DNA of 64,000 bases from assembly GCA_037178855.1 (NCBI GenBank), contig JASJZC010000005.1, forward strand, positions 4,216,001-4,280,000. The letters are read 5' to 3'. This document shows, one piece after another, positions 24,340 to 35,929 of this stretch (position 1 is its first letter; the number at the start of each line of letters is the position of its first letter). The translations under genes and the position numbers were made by a program. The stretch comes from Oscheius sp. JU75 (taxonomy: Eukaryota; Nematoda; Chromadorea; Rhabditida; Rhabditidae). A model generated the notes under the pieces. It ran no database searches, was not told where the DNA came from, and saw only the letters and a list, made by a program, of their open reading frames with translations.

Positions 24340-26099
24340 ATGCTCGCAGCAGCTGGTCGGATTCTGACAAAGTCATTCTCAACAAAAATGGCCGAAAAAA
24401 GCTTAGTATGTTTGCTTCTTTCCACAAAACGAAGCGTTTTCAGATAGCAGTCTGCCAAATGACGACGAATCATGATCTCAATGCTAACTTCGAAACATGT
24501 AGAGATATGATTGAGCGGGCAGGAGAAAGACGTTGCAAAGTAGGTACTTCGAGCTGATGTTACCTCATGCTTTAGATGATCTTTTTCCCCGAGTGCTTCG
24601 ATTACATTGGCAGAACGAAGGAAGAGAACATTAGCCTAGCAATGGACGAAGACTGTGAGTACATCGGTCAGTTTAGGTAGTTTCTCTCTTTTACTTGCCC
24701 ATCCTGTCATTTGTAGAGATCTCGCTCGGAAACACAAGATTTGGTTGTCACTCGGAGGACTCCATCGATATGACAAAAGTGGCTATCCTTGGAACACACA
24801 TCTGATAATCGACGACGAAGGAATAACGCGAGCAAAGTACAACAAACTTCATCTCTTCGATCTTGATATTCCGGGAAAAGTGAGGCTAATGGAGAGCGAA
24901 TTCAGTCGAGCTGGAGAGAAGGTCGCACCATTTCTACATTTGTAATTTGTTTTTGCAGATGGTACTCCCAGTTGAGTCACCAATCGGAAAAATTGGACTA
25001 TCGATATGCTACGATCTCCGTTTTCCCGAGCTATCCATATGGAACCGTAAGAAACAGGCCGATGTCTTAACTTATCCCGCCGCATTCACACTTACAACTG
25101 GTCTTGCTCATTGGGAGGTTCGTAGTTTTTCCACATTCAAGTTCACTGCGAAAGATATATAACTTCTTTATTCAGGTTCTACTGCGTGCGAGAGCTATCG
25201 AGTCACAGTGCTATGTGGTCGCTGCCGCTCAAACAGGGAAGCACAACGAAAAACGAATGTCCTATGGACATGGTATGTTACCGTAATTTAATACGCATTC
25301 CCAGTTTCCTTTTTCCAGCAATGATCGTTGATCCGTGGGGTGCAGTAATTGCCCAGTGCTCAGAACGCGTCGATATGGCTTTCGCTGAGATCGATCTCGG
25401 ATATGTTGCGGAGTTGAGACAGATGCAACCAGTCTTTTCGCATAGACGAGACGATCTCTATTCACTGCACGTTAACGAGATCGACCCAGGCTTTTTCCTT
25501 GTTGTGCAATATAACTCGATCTTTCAGATAACACTCCTCTTAAATTTGGGCAGTTTGAAATCTCTGCGGATTCTATTTTCTACCGATCGAAGTTCTCCTT
25601 TGGTTTTGTCAATCTCAAACCTGTTCTTCCCGGACGTAGGCTTGTTTTACAAATTTTTGCAATCTACTCGATTCAGATGTACTGATTAGCACAAAAACGC
25701 CTCACAAAAGACTAATTGATCTTTCTGACGAAGAGACAGCTGATTTGTTTGCCACAGCTAAAACTGTTCAAAAGATGCTAGAGAAGTATCACAGTGTGAC
25801 TTCTTCCACGGTTTGTGTACAAGACGGCAGAGATGCGGGGCAGACGGTCGAGGTATGCTCCTAGTATCATAATAATTTCTTGTGATTAAAGCATGTCCAC
25901 GTGCATATTCTTCCTCGTCGTGCCGGCGATTTCGGAGCTAGTCCCGATGATTTGTACAAGAACCTTGAGGAACATGATAAGTAAGTTTTCTCACTGCATC
26001 AATTCATTTCCCAGAAATCCCGAAGTCCAGCCGCGCTCCCAGAAGGAAATGTCTGAAGAGGCATTCGCTTACAAACAAGCTTTTTCCGACAAAATGTGA
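24340..26099 (+). CDS. nft-1: NFT-1, nitrilase and Fhit fusion protein
   Basis: Bifunctional protein found in invertebrates: an N-terminal nitrilase-like domain, related to the mammalian NIT1 deaminated-glutathione amidase, fused to a Fhit diadenosine-polyphosphate hydrolase. The nitrilase triad is visible: Glu in IFFPECFD, Lys in KYNKLHLFD and Cys in [12 protein letters not shown]. The linker VNEID leads into Fhit, with [15 protein letters not shown] and the catalytic histidine triad [10 protein letters not shown]. The reading runs from [14 protein letters not shown], possibly mitochondrial targeting, to FSDKM at 26099. ATTTCAG directly before the ATG suggests trans-splicing. It is divergent from TM9SF3 with 586 bases between. 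Confidence 0.95.
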
Positions 26100-26492
26100 T
26101 AATAGTTTTCGTAACAATAAACTTTTTTTAATTATCCCTCTGTTTCTCTCTTATAAAGTTCGATCTATGAAGTATCTGCAAAATGTATTATTGCAATTGC
26201 AAGTTCGCCGTATTTTTACTAAAATATGCTCTCAAAATGCTAGGGAATAGAGCGAGCATGCTCGCAATTGATCGCGGAGTAGCCTGTCAGTTTTGCGACC
26301 AACGCGTGTTTTGTTGGGGAGGGTCGTGAAATGTGCAGATGGCCGCGCTTTGTCCGATCGTTATATCCCGTTCACTCCTGTTCGCTTGATGCGTCACATG
26401 CCGGTCTTATCTTTCAATTATTCCCCCTTTTTAATAATTTCTCTTTATTCTTTTCAGTTGTATTTTAATAGTAATTTTAGCCAGAACAGCAT
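26100..26492. other. intergenic between NFT-1 and IQSEC; small palindrome
   Basis: No gene seen. An AATAAA just after the NFT-1 stop marks its 3' end. A perfect 14-base palindrome, GCGAGCATGCTCGC, lies at 26252-26265 in a locally GC-rich patch of an otherwise AT-rich interval. The right part presumably holds the IQSEC promoter and 5'UTR. Confidence 0.45.
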
Positions 26493-29380
26493 GGCAACTG
26501 TTCGGACAAAATTATCAGAATGGAGAGGAGTTCCTAGTGCAAGCAGAGTTTTTGCGAATAGTGGATATGAAATTTCGGATGATCTTCAACGGCTAAAAAC
26601 TGAGGTAAGATTTTGGAATAGTTTCGGTAAATCTTTTTTAAATTCTTCCACCCTACGGAACGGCTTTCACACTATTTCTATTATTATCTTTTTGGAGTTT
26701 TAGCATTTTTCAGGTTTTGGAAAAACGCTATGGAGGTAGAGTAACATCTCATCGAGCAGCAGCAGTGATTCAAAGAGCATTTCGTCAATACCGACTGCGG
26801 AACTGCTGGAAACAAAAGACAACAACTCCCTTCAACAGGTAGTGACTTTTTTCTAAAATATTTAATCTGTATCTCAGACCTCCGTTTTTCGCGAGATCCA
26901 ATGTTATGCCGAATGGACATTGTCAATCACCTTCTGCAGCAAATTCCTCACCATCATTGCGGTGAGTTTTTTTTAGAAAGGTTCGCGCGATATTTTGACT
27001 TAACCTCTTTGCTTACCTTCATATACTAGAAGGTTTTCCTTGAAAATTAGTCATTTAGCCCACCCGTCTGTTTATTTTCGATGACACACGCCGCGATCTG
27101 ACAGCTCAGACTCGCTCAGTCTCATTTTCGTGCAGTTACGCTCATGATCGATAAATATTTTCAGGTATACCGCTACCAGTTTGTCAGCGCAATTGAAAGC
27201 CCAAGCCAAACAGGACCAAGATCGAACATTTCCCTCTTCCATGGCGAACTCCTCGACAAGAATGATAGGTCGGTTCCTTCGGTTATTGTCTAGATTGTTG
27301 AGATAGCTTATTTTATAGCAGTTTTGATATTTCTTCTAGAGAAAATCATTTTTAGAAGATTTTTGATCTCTTTAGCATTGTAGTTATTCGAGTGAGACAA
27401 ATTTGTTTTGAGGAAAATTTTTTGTTGCTATAGGGCCTAAGTATTACGAAAGTTAACATTATGGCAGAGGAGACCTCGTGAGATCAAACATTTGATCGTA
27501 AATCTCGCATTCGATAATCAACCTGGAGCGTAGTGCCGCGATGTAAGCGTTGAGAGCGATTCACCCACTCATAGGCACTCATGAGGATGGCTCTAAATGG
27601 CAGTTGTTGCGAAGCTCGCATTGGAACTGCTTTCTTTCTTTTTAATGGAAACCTTCAGATAGTCTGATGTCCCCACGACTCTCTCAACGACGTACAGGCC
27701 AAGATCACAATTCAGTGCCGGTTGTATGGGTTCCACGAGCTTCTTTGGCTAATCAAAACGCGGCTCATTCTAACAGTCTTCCACGCCTCGAACGACACGC
27801 TGTACGAGAGTAAGTCTCTTTTTTGAATTTAGATACGCATTTTTCAGATGTACGCCGAACAAAGCTTCACGTCCAGTTTTGACCGAACAAGATAGGAAAC
27901 GACAGTATAGGATAGCTCTCAATTTTTTCAACAAGTATGTTTTAGTTTTTGCGGTTGTAAATAATGTTTCAGAAAACCCGAAAGGGGTATTTTCCTTTTG
28001 ACCCACTATGGATTCGTCAGCAATTCTCCTGATGCGATTGCCAAAATACTCTTCGGTAGGCGAGGACTCAGCAAACAGCAAGTGGGAGAATATATCGGAA
28101 CTTTGCATTCCAGCTTTCACAGCTGTGTCTTGAAGTTTGTACTCGTTTGATTAGGTACAATTTCTCAATTCAGGTACTTTATGAACCTCATTGAGATTCG
28201 CGGTCTCGAACTTGATTGCGCACTCCGCATAGCGTTTCAATTTTTCATTCTACCGAAAGAAACAGAAAAGATTGACCGAGTTCTGCAGGTAATTTCTTCT
28301 TCAGGATCGAATTCCATTTTTCATTCAGGCTTTCTCTGTCCACTACTGCAAATACAATCCTAAACGTATCGAATCCTTCCGAGGAGGAGTTGATTCTGTT
28401 CATCTGCTAGCTTTTGCCATTATCATGCTCAACACGGACCTTCATTCTCCTAGTTTGAAGGTTTTTCTTAAACATTGGTATTTTGAGCAAGAAGTTTAGA
28501 ACTTTGCCAGGATGAAGCGAGAGGATTTTATACGAAATTTGCGTGGACAAGACAAACTATCGACCGAGAAGGATGGCCGTGATTTTAACAGGTTTTTTAT
28601 ATTCTAACCTGGTTTAAAATGTTTGTTCAGACAGCTATTAGAAGGAATTTACGAACGTGTGAAAGCTGACGAATTTCTCCCTGGCGATGATCATGTGGCT
28701 CAAGTTATGCGTGTCGACAATGCCATCGTGGGCAAAGACAAGCCGGTATAGCATGCTTTTTCACAAATAAACGACGGTTTCAGTTACTTACCGAGACTCA
28801 GCGCCGGCTAGTATGCTACTGTCGTCTACAGCAAATTGACGATCCGACCAAGAAGCAGGCAAAGACCAGACACGAGAGAGACGTCTTCTTGTTCAACGAC
28901 ATGTTGGTGATAGCGAAAAGCAGTGATCGTCGAAGCAGCTCGAATTCCAACACCAGCTACATTATGAAGTCTCACACGCCTTTGCTGGGAGCAAGAGTTG
29001 AAGAATTCAAGGTTCGATTTTGTCTGTGAATGTTTGCGATTGTGATTTCAGTCAATATGCTACGATTACGGTTTGACGATAACTACTACGTCGAAAGAAA
29101 AGTTTCATTTCAACGCAAGAAACGCTGAGGATCGGTCAGTTCCTCGTGCCCTTTTCGTAAAATCACTTTCAGACGAAGATTTGTTGCTGACGTAGCGGAA
29201 TCGATCAAAGAATCCATTCAAATGGAGGATGTTCGTTTGGAGCTAGAAATGGACAAACTCCGGATGGAAAGTCAGCGCGATAGTGGTCTTCCGGACATGG
29301 AAAGCCAGTCTAGCACACGACGTCTCAGCTTCAATAGCCTTGACAGTGGGGTTGAAGACCATTTTGACCACTCCAATTAG
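26493..29380 (+). CDS. IQSEC/BRAG-type Arf guanine-nucleotide exchange factor
   Basis: GEF for Arf GTPases (Arf6 in mammals), acting in membrane traffic and, in neurons, at synapses. About fourteen exons. The N-terminal part carries an IQ calmodulin-binding motif, AAAVIQRAFRQYRLR. The Sec7 domain runs from RQYRIALNFFNKKPERG through AKILFGRRGLSKQQVGEYIG, YFMNLIEIRGLELDCALR and FAIIMLNTDLHSPSLK, with the catalytic glutamate region around LDCALRIAF. A PH domain follows (RRLVCYCRLQQIDD, DVFLFNDMLVIAK, DYGLTITTTSKEKFHFNARN). The tail ends in FDHSN. Two introns are long for this window: about 200 nt near 27.0 kb and about 390 nt at 27.27-27.66 kb. The start ATGGCAACTGTTCGG is the first ATG of the open exon. 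Assignment to the IQSEC family is firm. Confidence 0.9.
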
Positions 29381-29736
29381 TATATTTCTGTAAATACCTT
29401 CCCAAATGTTGTTATTACGGCTACATTTGCCCCTTCTCAGCCTAGTCATTCTCATTTCGCGTGCTCAGAAACCATGCTCAATGCATAGTCATCATTTTTT
29501 ATTATTATCATTCCTTTTTCACTTATACCAAGGGTCTGTAAAATATGCCTAAAACCACTTAACAATTCCTGCTTTCCCTCACTTGCTCTTGCCATTACTC
29601 AGTTTACTGCTGATTGTTTTAAAGAACTTGTAATATAAAATTGAGCACTGACTGTTTTTTTTCTTTTTCTCAAGGCGGTTTTCTCCCATTCTGCAGTCCC
29701 AGATAGTGCTAGTTCTACTCTTTTTGTGGCTTTAGA

Positions 29737-30586
29737 ATGGAAACGCAGACGGCGACAAAAAAAGAACGGATTCACGACTTGCTGAATAGAAAACGACAAC
29801 AAGAGCGAGATCTACAGCAAGTGTCAAAAAAGGGATCTAAAGTTACTGACCAGAGTTCTGACCAAGATTCGGATCAGAAGAAACTGGAGGAGATGGTTCG
29901 AAAGACGCAATTTCTAACTATTGATATTTTTAGGCCAAACAACGACTCTTACTAGAAGCAAAACTGGCTAAAGAACGAGCAAAGACAGGTACAGTAGGAT
30001 ATTACGGTCCTAGGTCCCTAGATTCGGAGGTCTTAAAAATCTGTTTTTTTTCACTTTTTTCTAAATGCAAGAGACGTTAAGTTGAAGTTCAATTGACAGA
30101 TCTCTTAATGTAAACTCTTTATTTAGTGAATGGTGACACAAGTGAAAAGGTGGGTCACAACTGGGGGGATAGCGGAGAAATTGAAGAGACGGAAAAGCTC
30201 TTGAGACTCAGAGACCTCATTTTTTGTAAATATGCTGAAGTGAAAGAGATATCAAATGTTTATAGGCTTAGTACCACTGCACCATTATGCTTAGCCCCTA
30301 AGTTTGCACCCAAAAGCGCAGGGACTGGGCTACGCAATAGGCGTTAATGTAGCGGCACTAAGCCTAAAGATATATGGTATCCCTCCCGCTTCGGGTTAAA
30401 AGTTTCTTATTTCAGGTGAAAAACATTAAAAAAAAGTTTAAGACCTCCGAATGGGTACAAGCACCGAATATTATCAAACTCATTGCAGTTGGACCTCAAG
30501 GATTTCTTCGTCCTACAAGTCTCAATACCAACAAGCAGTTTTTGAGAAGAACCCTACAGTCTACCATCAAGTCCAGGAAAAAATAA
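29737..30586 (+). CDS. small basic coiled-coil protein, unrecognised
   Basis: Four exons. Exon 1 starts one base after a TTTAG acceptor: METQTATKKERIHDLL, then NRKRQQERDLQQV. The next exons add AKQRLLLEAKLAKERAKT and VNGDTSEK, and after a 260-nt intron VKNIKKKFKTSEWVQAPN, ending with LRRTLQSTIKSRKK. The product is short (about 140 residues), very rich in Lys, Arg, Glu and Gln, helical at the N-terminus and with a conserved-looking C-terminal block (LIAVGPQGFLRPTSL). The composition suggests a nuclear or nucleolar protein, but I recognise no family. Its stop faces the SNAPC3 stop at 86 bases. The last intron contains an inverted repeat, listed separately. Confidence 0.65.
30263..30366. repeat. 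foldback element inside an intron
   Basis: Perfect 10-base inverted repeats TAGGCTTAGT (30263-30272) and ACTAAGCCTA (30357-30366) enclose 84 bases that are clearly more GC-rich than the intron around them. A smaller nested pair, CTTAG...CTAAG, lies inside. It sits in the last intron of the small coiled-coil gene. It could be a structured intronic RNA or a relic of a small inverted-repeat transposon; no snoRNA boxes were recognised. Confidence 0.5.
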
Positions 30587-30671
30587 TCTTCCATCTTCTT
30601 ATGTAATAGAAATGATAATTTTATTCGAGGAAAGCTAACTAACAACAAGGGAAACGGTTATCACCACAAGT

Positions 30672-32680
30672 CTAAAGACCTTTTTCGGAACTTCTTGGGC
30701 TACTCATCCTCTCGAAATCGGAGCCGTCGTAGTCGCTCATATCGTCGTCGACCGGGTAGCAGTGATTTTGCTGGAGGAAGTTGTTGGGATCTACGCCGTA
30801 AAGTACTTCTCCTTCGCGAGGCTCTTCTTTCTTGGTCAGCGCGTGATTCTTTCTCAACTCTTCGAGAAACACGCCGTAATCGTCCATCGCCTGAAAAGAT
30901 GAAAGCTGGAAGGATACCGGAAAGACTTACTTTGCGATCAAAGTATGGAACTGCCTGGAACTGACATTTCTTTGTACCGTCATCTAAAAACAGGAGCTCT
31001 CGGTAGCAGTCACGACACATATAGGCCGGGGAGGTTGGCAATAGCTCTGCACCGATCACGACCCAGCTAAAAATGGGTTGTAACAACTATGGAACGGCTT
31101 ACTTGGCTCCATTCGATTTACAACCGATGCAGCTGATTTGACGGAACACTCTCTCCAGAATGCGAAGTGGATAAGGTCCTACTTGATCGCTGAAGTCGCG
31201 TAGATGTATATCTGTGAAGACTATAATGTGTTCGCAGATTCCTTGGTGTTGGTAGAGATATGGCTGGCCGAGGCGGAATTTGAGATCAAGCAGTCTGAAA
31301 TAGATCAATAACATCAGTTATTTCGAAACAACGGGAGCGACTTCGGTGTATAGAAAGGAATCTAACAAACCTGACATCCATCTTTGAGACGTACATCTCT
31401 TCAATGTTGTGACGTCCTTGAGCCCATTGCCTTACGCATTGTGAGGTGTCAGACGCTCCCGTACGGGTATCGTCAACGTAGAACGTGTCGTGAATGAAGA
31501 AATAGGAGGAAGGGAAGCGGTTCTAAAAGAGTTCTAGTGAGTATGAGCAGAAACGCACCAAGCTGAGATCATCTGGAGTGGGATTTCGATGAGAGACGTC
31601 TTGGAGACAAAGATAGTCCTGGGTACAATGGAAGCTTCTCTTCAAATCATGGAGAGTTTGACTGCCTCGAATCACGATTTTGTCGGACACTTTCATCTGA
31701 ACTATGTTATAAAGGAAAAGTAGAATACTGACCAGTCGTCCTAGTCGAACTTCGTGATGGTTGAGAGTGCGACTGTAGCCGAGATATATGCTGACAGAGA
31801 TGAGAACATCGTCTTCTCCCCAAGGAAGACAAGAGCTTCTGAGAGTTTCCGGCGGCGCTTTGAGGAATTGCTGGTTGAGCTCCATCGCATGATGCTCAAT
31901 GTCCGGACTGACGACTCCTGGAAACAAGCTCAGGGTGAAGTAGGTTGTCCCCTATCTGACAATAGGCTTTTTAAGTTCATATTGGAACCACTACAAGCAC
32001 CTTAAGTGAAATAATTAAAACATGACCAAACCCAACCTTCTTTCGGGAAATATGGTTTCTCGTATATGATTTCTCCCTTCAAAATGCCGGCCCACTTCTC
32101 CATCATGCTCTTCTTCTCGAAACCCTTGATCGTTATAGCGCGAGGGTCGACGATATCGTAGCGGAGCGAGCGCATAGCCATCGACTTGTTCTGCGAATTG
32201 AGACGACGTTCTCGTTCGTTTTGAAGATGTCTAAAGAGAAAACTGTTCAAAGATTTGTTTGAAAAACACTCCAATGTTCTGAGGGGTGCTCTTGGCACGA
32301 CGGCATCGTCAAATCCCGTGTCGATATCGAAATTGGCATCATTGTCCACGTCTCTCATTTGCGCTAGTCTTTCTCTTTAACATAAGATTAAAAAAACCAG
32401 TGCTGAAACTCACTCGCACATGCCGAAAATATCTGTACTAGTCTCTGCAGCGATGTCTACAATATTGGCAAAGTCTTTCGTCATAGAGTCGATCCGATAT
32501 TCGGTGATCTTCTTCAACTGCGTGATGGTTTCGAGTCCATCTCGAGCAGCAATAGCCTGGCAGAGAAACGTTTTAAAATGGTTTTTTGTAGAAACCGTTT
32601 GGGAAAAAGACTAACCTAGGGCTGATGACTCCTGAGCAGAACTTCTGCTCGTCGCATTCGAAAATGATGTCCATCGACAT
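30672..32680 (-). CDS. snpc-3: SNAPC3, snRNA-activating protein complex subunit
   Basis: Subunit 3 (SNAP50) of the complex that binds the proximal sequence element of snRNA genes for RNA polymerase II and III transcription. The C-terminal half holds the family's cysteine/histidine zinc-binding region: YQHQGICEHIIVFTDIHLRD, FRQISCIGCKSNGAKWVV and SPAYMCRDCYRELLFLDDG, ending near QFQAVPYFDRK, followed by an acidic tail with DDDMSDYDGSDFERM. Upstream exons give DIVDPRAITIKGFEKKSMME, LVSPDIEHH-like and SSYFFIHDTFYVDD segments. The first exon starts MSMDIIFECDEQKFC at 32680. In C. elegans SNPC proteins also act at piRNA loci and splice-leader genes. Family match is strong in the zinc region, weaker at the N-terminus. 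Confidence 0.85.
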
Positions 32681-32751
32681 CTGAAAGTTGTGATAATTAG
32701 ATTAGAAAAACAGAAGATGAAGATGGAAAGAATATACAAGTACTCGTATAT

Positions 32752-33399
32752 ATATATATGTTGCAGTTCAAAGTGTTTTTCAGTTCAAACTGTTCTGAAC
32801 TAGTTCAAACTGTTCCAACACTTTGAACTAGTTCAAACTGTTCTATTTCAGTTCGAAGTGTTTTACAGCAGTTCAAACTGTTTTGAACTAGTTTGAAGTG
32901 TTTTTATTACCTTTCTTCTTATTTGTAAAGCGTTTTTGAGGATGTTTTTCGTTTTTATTTTGTTTCCATCGTACGAATCGTAAAATTATCAGCATTTTGT
33001 CACTAGAACGACTTGACGAAACCCCCTTTAGAAGCTCCAACATCCCATTTTCATTACATTCTTGACGTCTTTTGTGATTCGTCGCTCGTACCATTCGCTC
33101 GTTTTGAAAAAGAAAAACTGTAAATGAGCGAATAGGGCGAACAAATTAGAAAAACGTAAAAAACGTGAAGGAAATGGGATATTGGAGCTCCAGACTTGCC
33201 TAATGGGAACTTTTCAAGTCGTTTTGGTGTCAAAATGCTGAGAATTTTATGATTTGATTGATGAAAAGAAAATAAAAAGGTAAAAACATCCAAAAATCTG
33301 ATAAAAACGCACCACAAATGACTAAAAAGAAATAAATACACTTTGAACTAGTTCAGAACAGTTTGAACTGAAAAACACTTTGAACTGCAACATATATAT
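32752..33399. mobile_element. 648-bp foldback MITE with 58-bp perfect terminal inverted repeats
   Basis: Bases 32752-32809 and 33342-33399 are exact reverse complements over 58 bases, beginning ATATATATGTTGCAG at the outer edge. The inner parts also pair imperfectly: 32990-33070 (ACGACTTGACG, AGCTCCAACATCCCATTTTC) with 33160-33245 (ATGGGATATTGGAGCTCC, CAAGTCGTTTTG), so the whole element can fold into one long hairpin centred near 33.1 kb. The left arm holds extra copies of GTTCAAACTGTT/GAACTAGTTC subrepeats (32783-32900). The ends lie in TA repeats, so a TA target duplication is likely but its limits cannot be fixed. No transposase is encoded; two open frames inside (up to 95 codons) are low-complexity and not supported. 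A non-autonomous DNA transposon. Confidence 0.85.
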
Positions 33400-34114
33400 C
33401 TCGGCAACTGGCACAATGAATACATTTTCCATTTCTCCCATTGTTCAAGACGTTGCGGTTGGTTCGTGACAGTCAATATTGCAAAGAAATGGAAGTTTGA
33501 AGCGACAGTTTTTTTTATGGGAATCGGTCAATCTTAGCTTCCGTGATTACAGTAATTGCTTGGCTGAGTATCTAATGCAGCCATGCTAATTGTTGGTGCA
33601 AATTAGTTCCGCCACGAAACTAAAGGCGTGTTTAGACCTTTAAAGAAGTCATTTTTATGATCTCCGACGTTTTTGACCCGTTTATAGTCGTTTATTTCTG
33701 CACCTTTTTTACTGGAATATAAACCGCTTCAGCACATACATGGTTGTGATGCATACATCATATATGTAAAATATTTTGCGCAGGCCAGTTCCAATCTTCG
33801 GCCTATAAAAGCTGTTCCATCCCTTTTTGTTTCTGCTTTGCAAAAATAATCCTATAAAACCAGTTTTAAATTTCGCGCTGCACTTGTTTGGAATGGCTGG
33901 CTCGTTGGCCGTCGTCCAGCCTTTTTGAAATCGATCGGAACGGCCCGTCCGGCTTGTGATGCGAGCTCTAATTTTGCATCAACTATTTTGCCTGTTATTA
34001 TAAAAGAACCAATATAAATGAAGTGATTCCTCCTAACGCTCTTCAATTGAAAAATTTTATTTTAAAGCGCTCAAATCTTCTTTCTATTTTCCTTCCTATT
34101 TGTTCTTTTTCAGA
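33400..34114. other. upstream flank of VDAC, no gene seen
   Basis: About 700 bases between the foldback element and the VDAC start codon. No conserved coding exon or RNA gene was recognised. It ends in a pyrimidine-rich TTTGTTCTTTTTCAG one base before the VDAC ATG, a strong splice or trans-splice acceptor. Confidence 0.5.
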
Positions 34115-35171
34115 ATGGCCCCTCCCACCTTCGCTGACCTCGGCAAGTCTGCTAAAGATCTCTTCAGTAAGGGATACAGTAAGTAAATTTACACTACATC
34201 TTCAAAACGGTTAATTTGCAGACTTCGGATACCTTAAAATTGACTCGACCACCAAATCTGGCGAGGCCAAGGAAGTTGAATTCAAGACTGCCGCCGCTCA
34301 CAACCTCGGCTCTGGCAAACTTGGCGGAAACCTTGATGTGAAATACAAGATCCCTCAATACGGTAACTTCAATTTGATGCTTGTACGTACAGTTCATTAT
34401 AGGGGTGACTCTAACTGAGAAATGGAATACGGAAAACCAGCTTGGAACTGTTATTGAAGTCAATGAGCAGTTCGGACGAGGATTGAAGCTGACCCTCGAT
34501 TCTCTCTACGCTCCTCATGCCGGCAAGCGCTCTGGAAAGCTGAAGGCTGACTGGGCTCTTCCCACTGCTAGAGTTGGTTATCTTTATAAATTCTTCAAAC
34601 TCTATTCTTAGATCACCGCCGATGTATCGCTTACTTCCACCCCCATTGTCAACGCTGCTGGAGTTTTCTCCCGTGAAGGCTGGCTTTTCGGTGCCTCTGC
34701 CTCTTTTGACACTAGCTCCAATAAGGCTAGTTTTTGCAAAAATCTTTATTGAACAAAACCAATTTCAGCTGACCAACACTGCTCTTGCCTTCGGCCACAC
34801 TGCTCCTCAATATACTCTGCACTCCTTCGTGGTCAACTCCTCCGACTTTGGAGCCTCTCTCTACAACAAGGTTTCTCGCAATGTCGAGATCGGAGCTCAG
34901 CTTGGCTGGAAGGTTGGAGGAAATGGTGCTGACTACGCATTGGCCACCAAATATTCTCCAAGCAATGACTTGATCCTCCGTGCTAAGGTCGACAACAAGA
35001 GCGTCGTGAGTTTTCCAAATTTCTATCTGTTAGTCGAATATTCAGATCGCTTTTGCTGGAACTCACAGCCTGTCCTCCGACCTCAAGCTGACTCTCTCTA
35101 CACAGTTCAACCTCGCTACTAACGATGCCCACAAGTTCGGTCTCGGTATCGAATATGAGCCGAAGAACTAA
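34115..35171 (+). CDS. vdac-1: mitochondrial outer-membrane porin (VDAC)
   Basis: Voltage-dependent anion channel, the 19-strand beta-barrel through which metabolites and ATP cross the outer mitochondrial membrane. Nearly the whole protein is readable: MAPPTFADLGKSAKDLF, KIDSTTKSGEAKEVEFKT, YKIPQYG joined to VTLTEKWNT by a 40-nt intron, then EQFGRGLKLTLDSLYAPHAG with the GLK nucleotide-binding motif, VTADVSLTSTPIVNAAGVFS-like strands, QYTLHSFVVNSSDFGASLY and GWKVGGNGADYALATKY, ending NDAHKFGLGIEYEPKN. Length and strand pattern are full. TTTCAG one base before the ATG suggests trans-splicing. The stop faces the dynein light-chain stop at 138 bases. Confidence 0.96.
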
Positions 35172-35309
35172 ACGTGAACAGTATGTGAAGTTTTTAGAAA
35201 GATTCGGTGTTATCTTTTATTTCGCTATCCGTCTTGTCGATTGTTTAATCTAAGTAAACAATTTTGTACACGTGTAACAGTTTCCATTTTGAAGCTCTTC
35301 GTCATCGGG

Positions 35310-35694
35310 TCAGTAGCCGCACTTATATATCATCACATTAATCTTAAAGATATGGGGTAAACAAAAATACAACTTCCTTACTTTGTCCGTCTTTAGAAGC
35401 AGAAAGTGGCCTTGTTCATAGCTGACACGAGATCCAAAACATTTGCCGCAGCTAAAACGTTGTGAAAAGTCAAGGAACTTTCTTACATCACATGCCATGT
35501 CGGTAACATTTGTTTATCAAGCTCTTCCTTTACAAATGCCGCGATATCCTAAAATTTTGTACATACCTTCACGTTCTAATACTCACCTTGTCCACGTTGT
35601 AAAGTCGTAGAGCTTCTCTAACAACGTTGATCACGGAAGTTTGCTCGACATCTTCCATGTCACTCTCTTTGATTTCTAGTTTCTCTTCCGACAT
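35310..35694 (-). CDS. divergent dynein light chain (LC8/DLC family)
   Basis: Small light chain of dynein or hub dimer of the LC8 family. Exons: MSEEKLEIKESDMEDVEQT through ALRLYNVDK; DIAAFVKEELDKQMLPTWHV; after a 35-nt intron ICGKCFGSRVSYEQGHFLLL; and KINVMIYKCGY after another. The order of DIAA, PTWH, FGS, E..HF and the final beta-strand is that of LC8. Differences from canonical LC8: an extended acidic N-terminus, Cys-Gly-Lys-Cys where LC8 has VGRN, and a CGY end instead of FKSG. A divergent DLC paralogue is the best call. The upstream 235 bases are shared with the divergent Hikeshi gene. Confidence 0.82.
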
Positions 35695-35929
35695 CTAACC
35701 TATGAAGGAATTCGAGTAAAACGGCTTGAAAATGCTTTTGAGACAAGGAAACGTCTGGCAAAGAGCGGCTGGATCTTCTGCTTGAAGCGGGCCTGGCCCT
35801 TTTACAACGTGGAAGAGAGCTGTCAGTGGGACGGGGTCCGAACAGACGCCTCATGCAACAATGCGAGTGTTGTGATTGACGCTATGTTTTCAGAGACCTA
35901 ATTGCTGGGACAAATTTATTCGATTTTAG

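Noticed and set aside
26252..26265. 14-base palindrome GCGAGCATGCTCGC as a functional site
   Set aside because: A single short palindrome is expected by chance at this scale; noted in the intergenic entry only.
33054..33341. 95-codon frame inside the foldback element
   Set aside because: AT-rich low-complexity sequence inside a hairpin; no transposase motif such as DDE/D.
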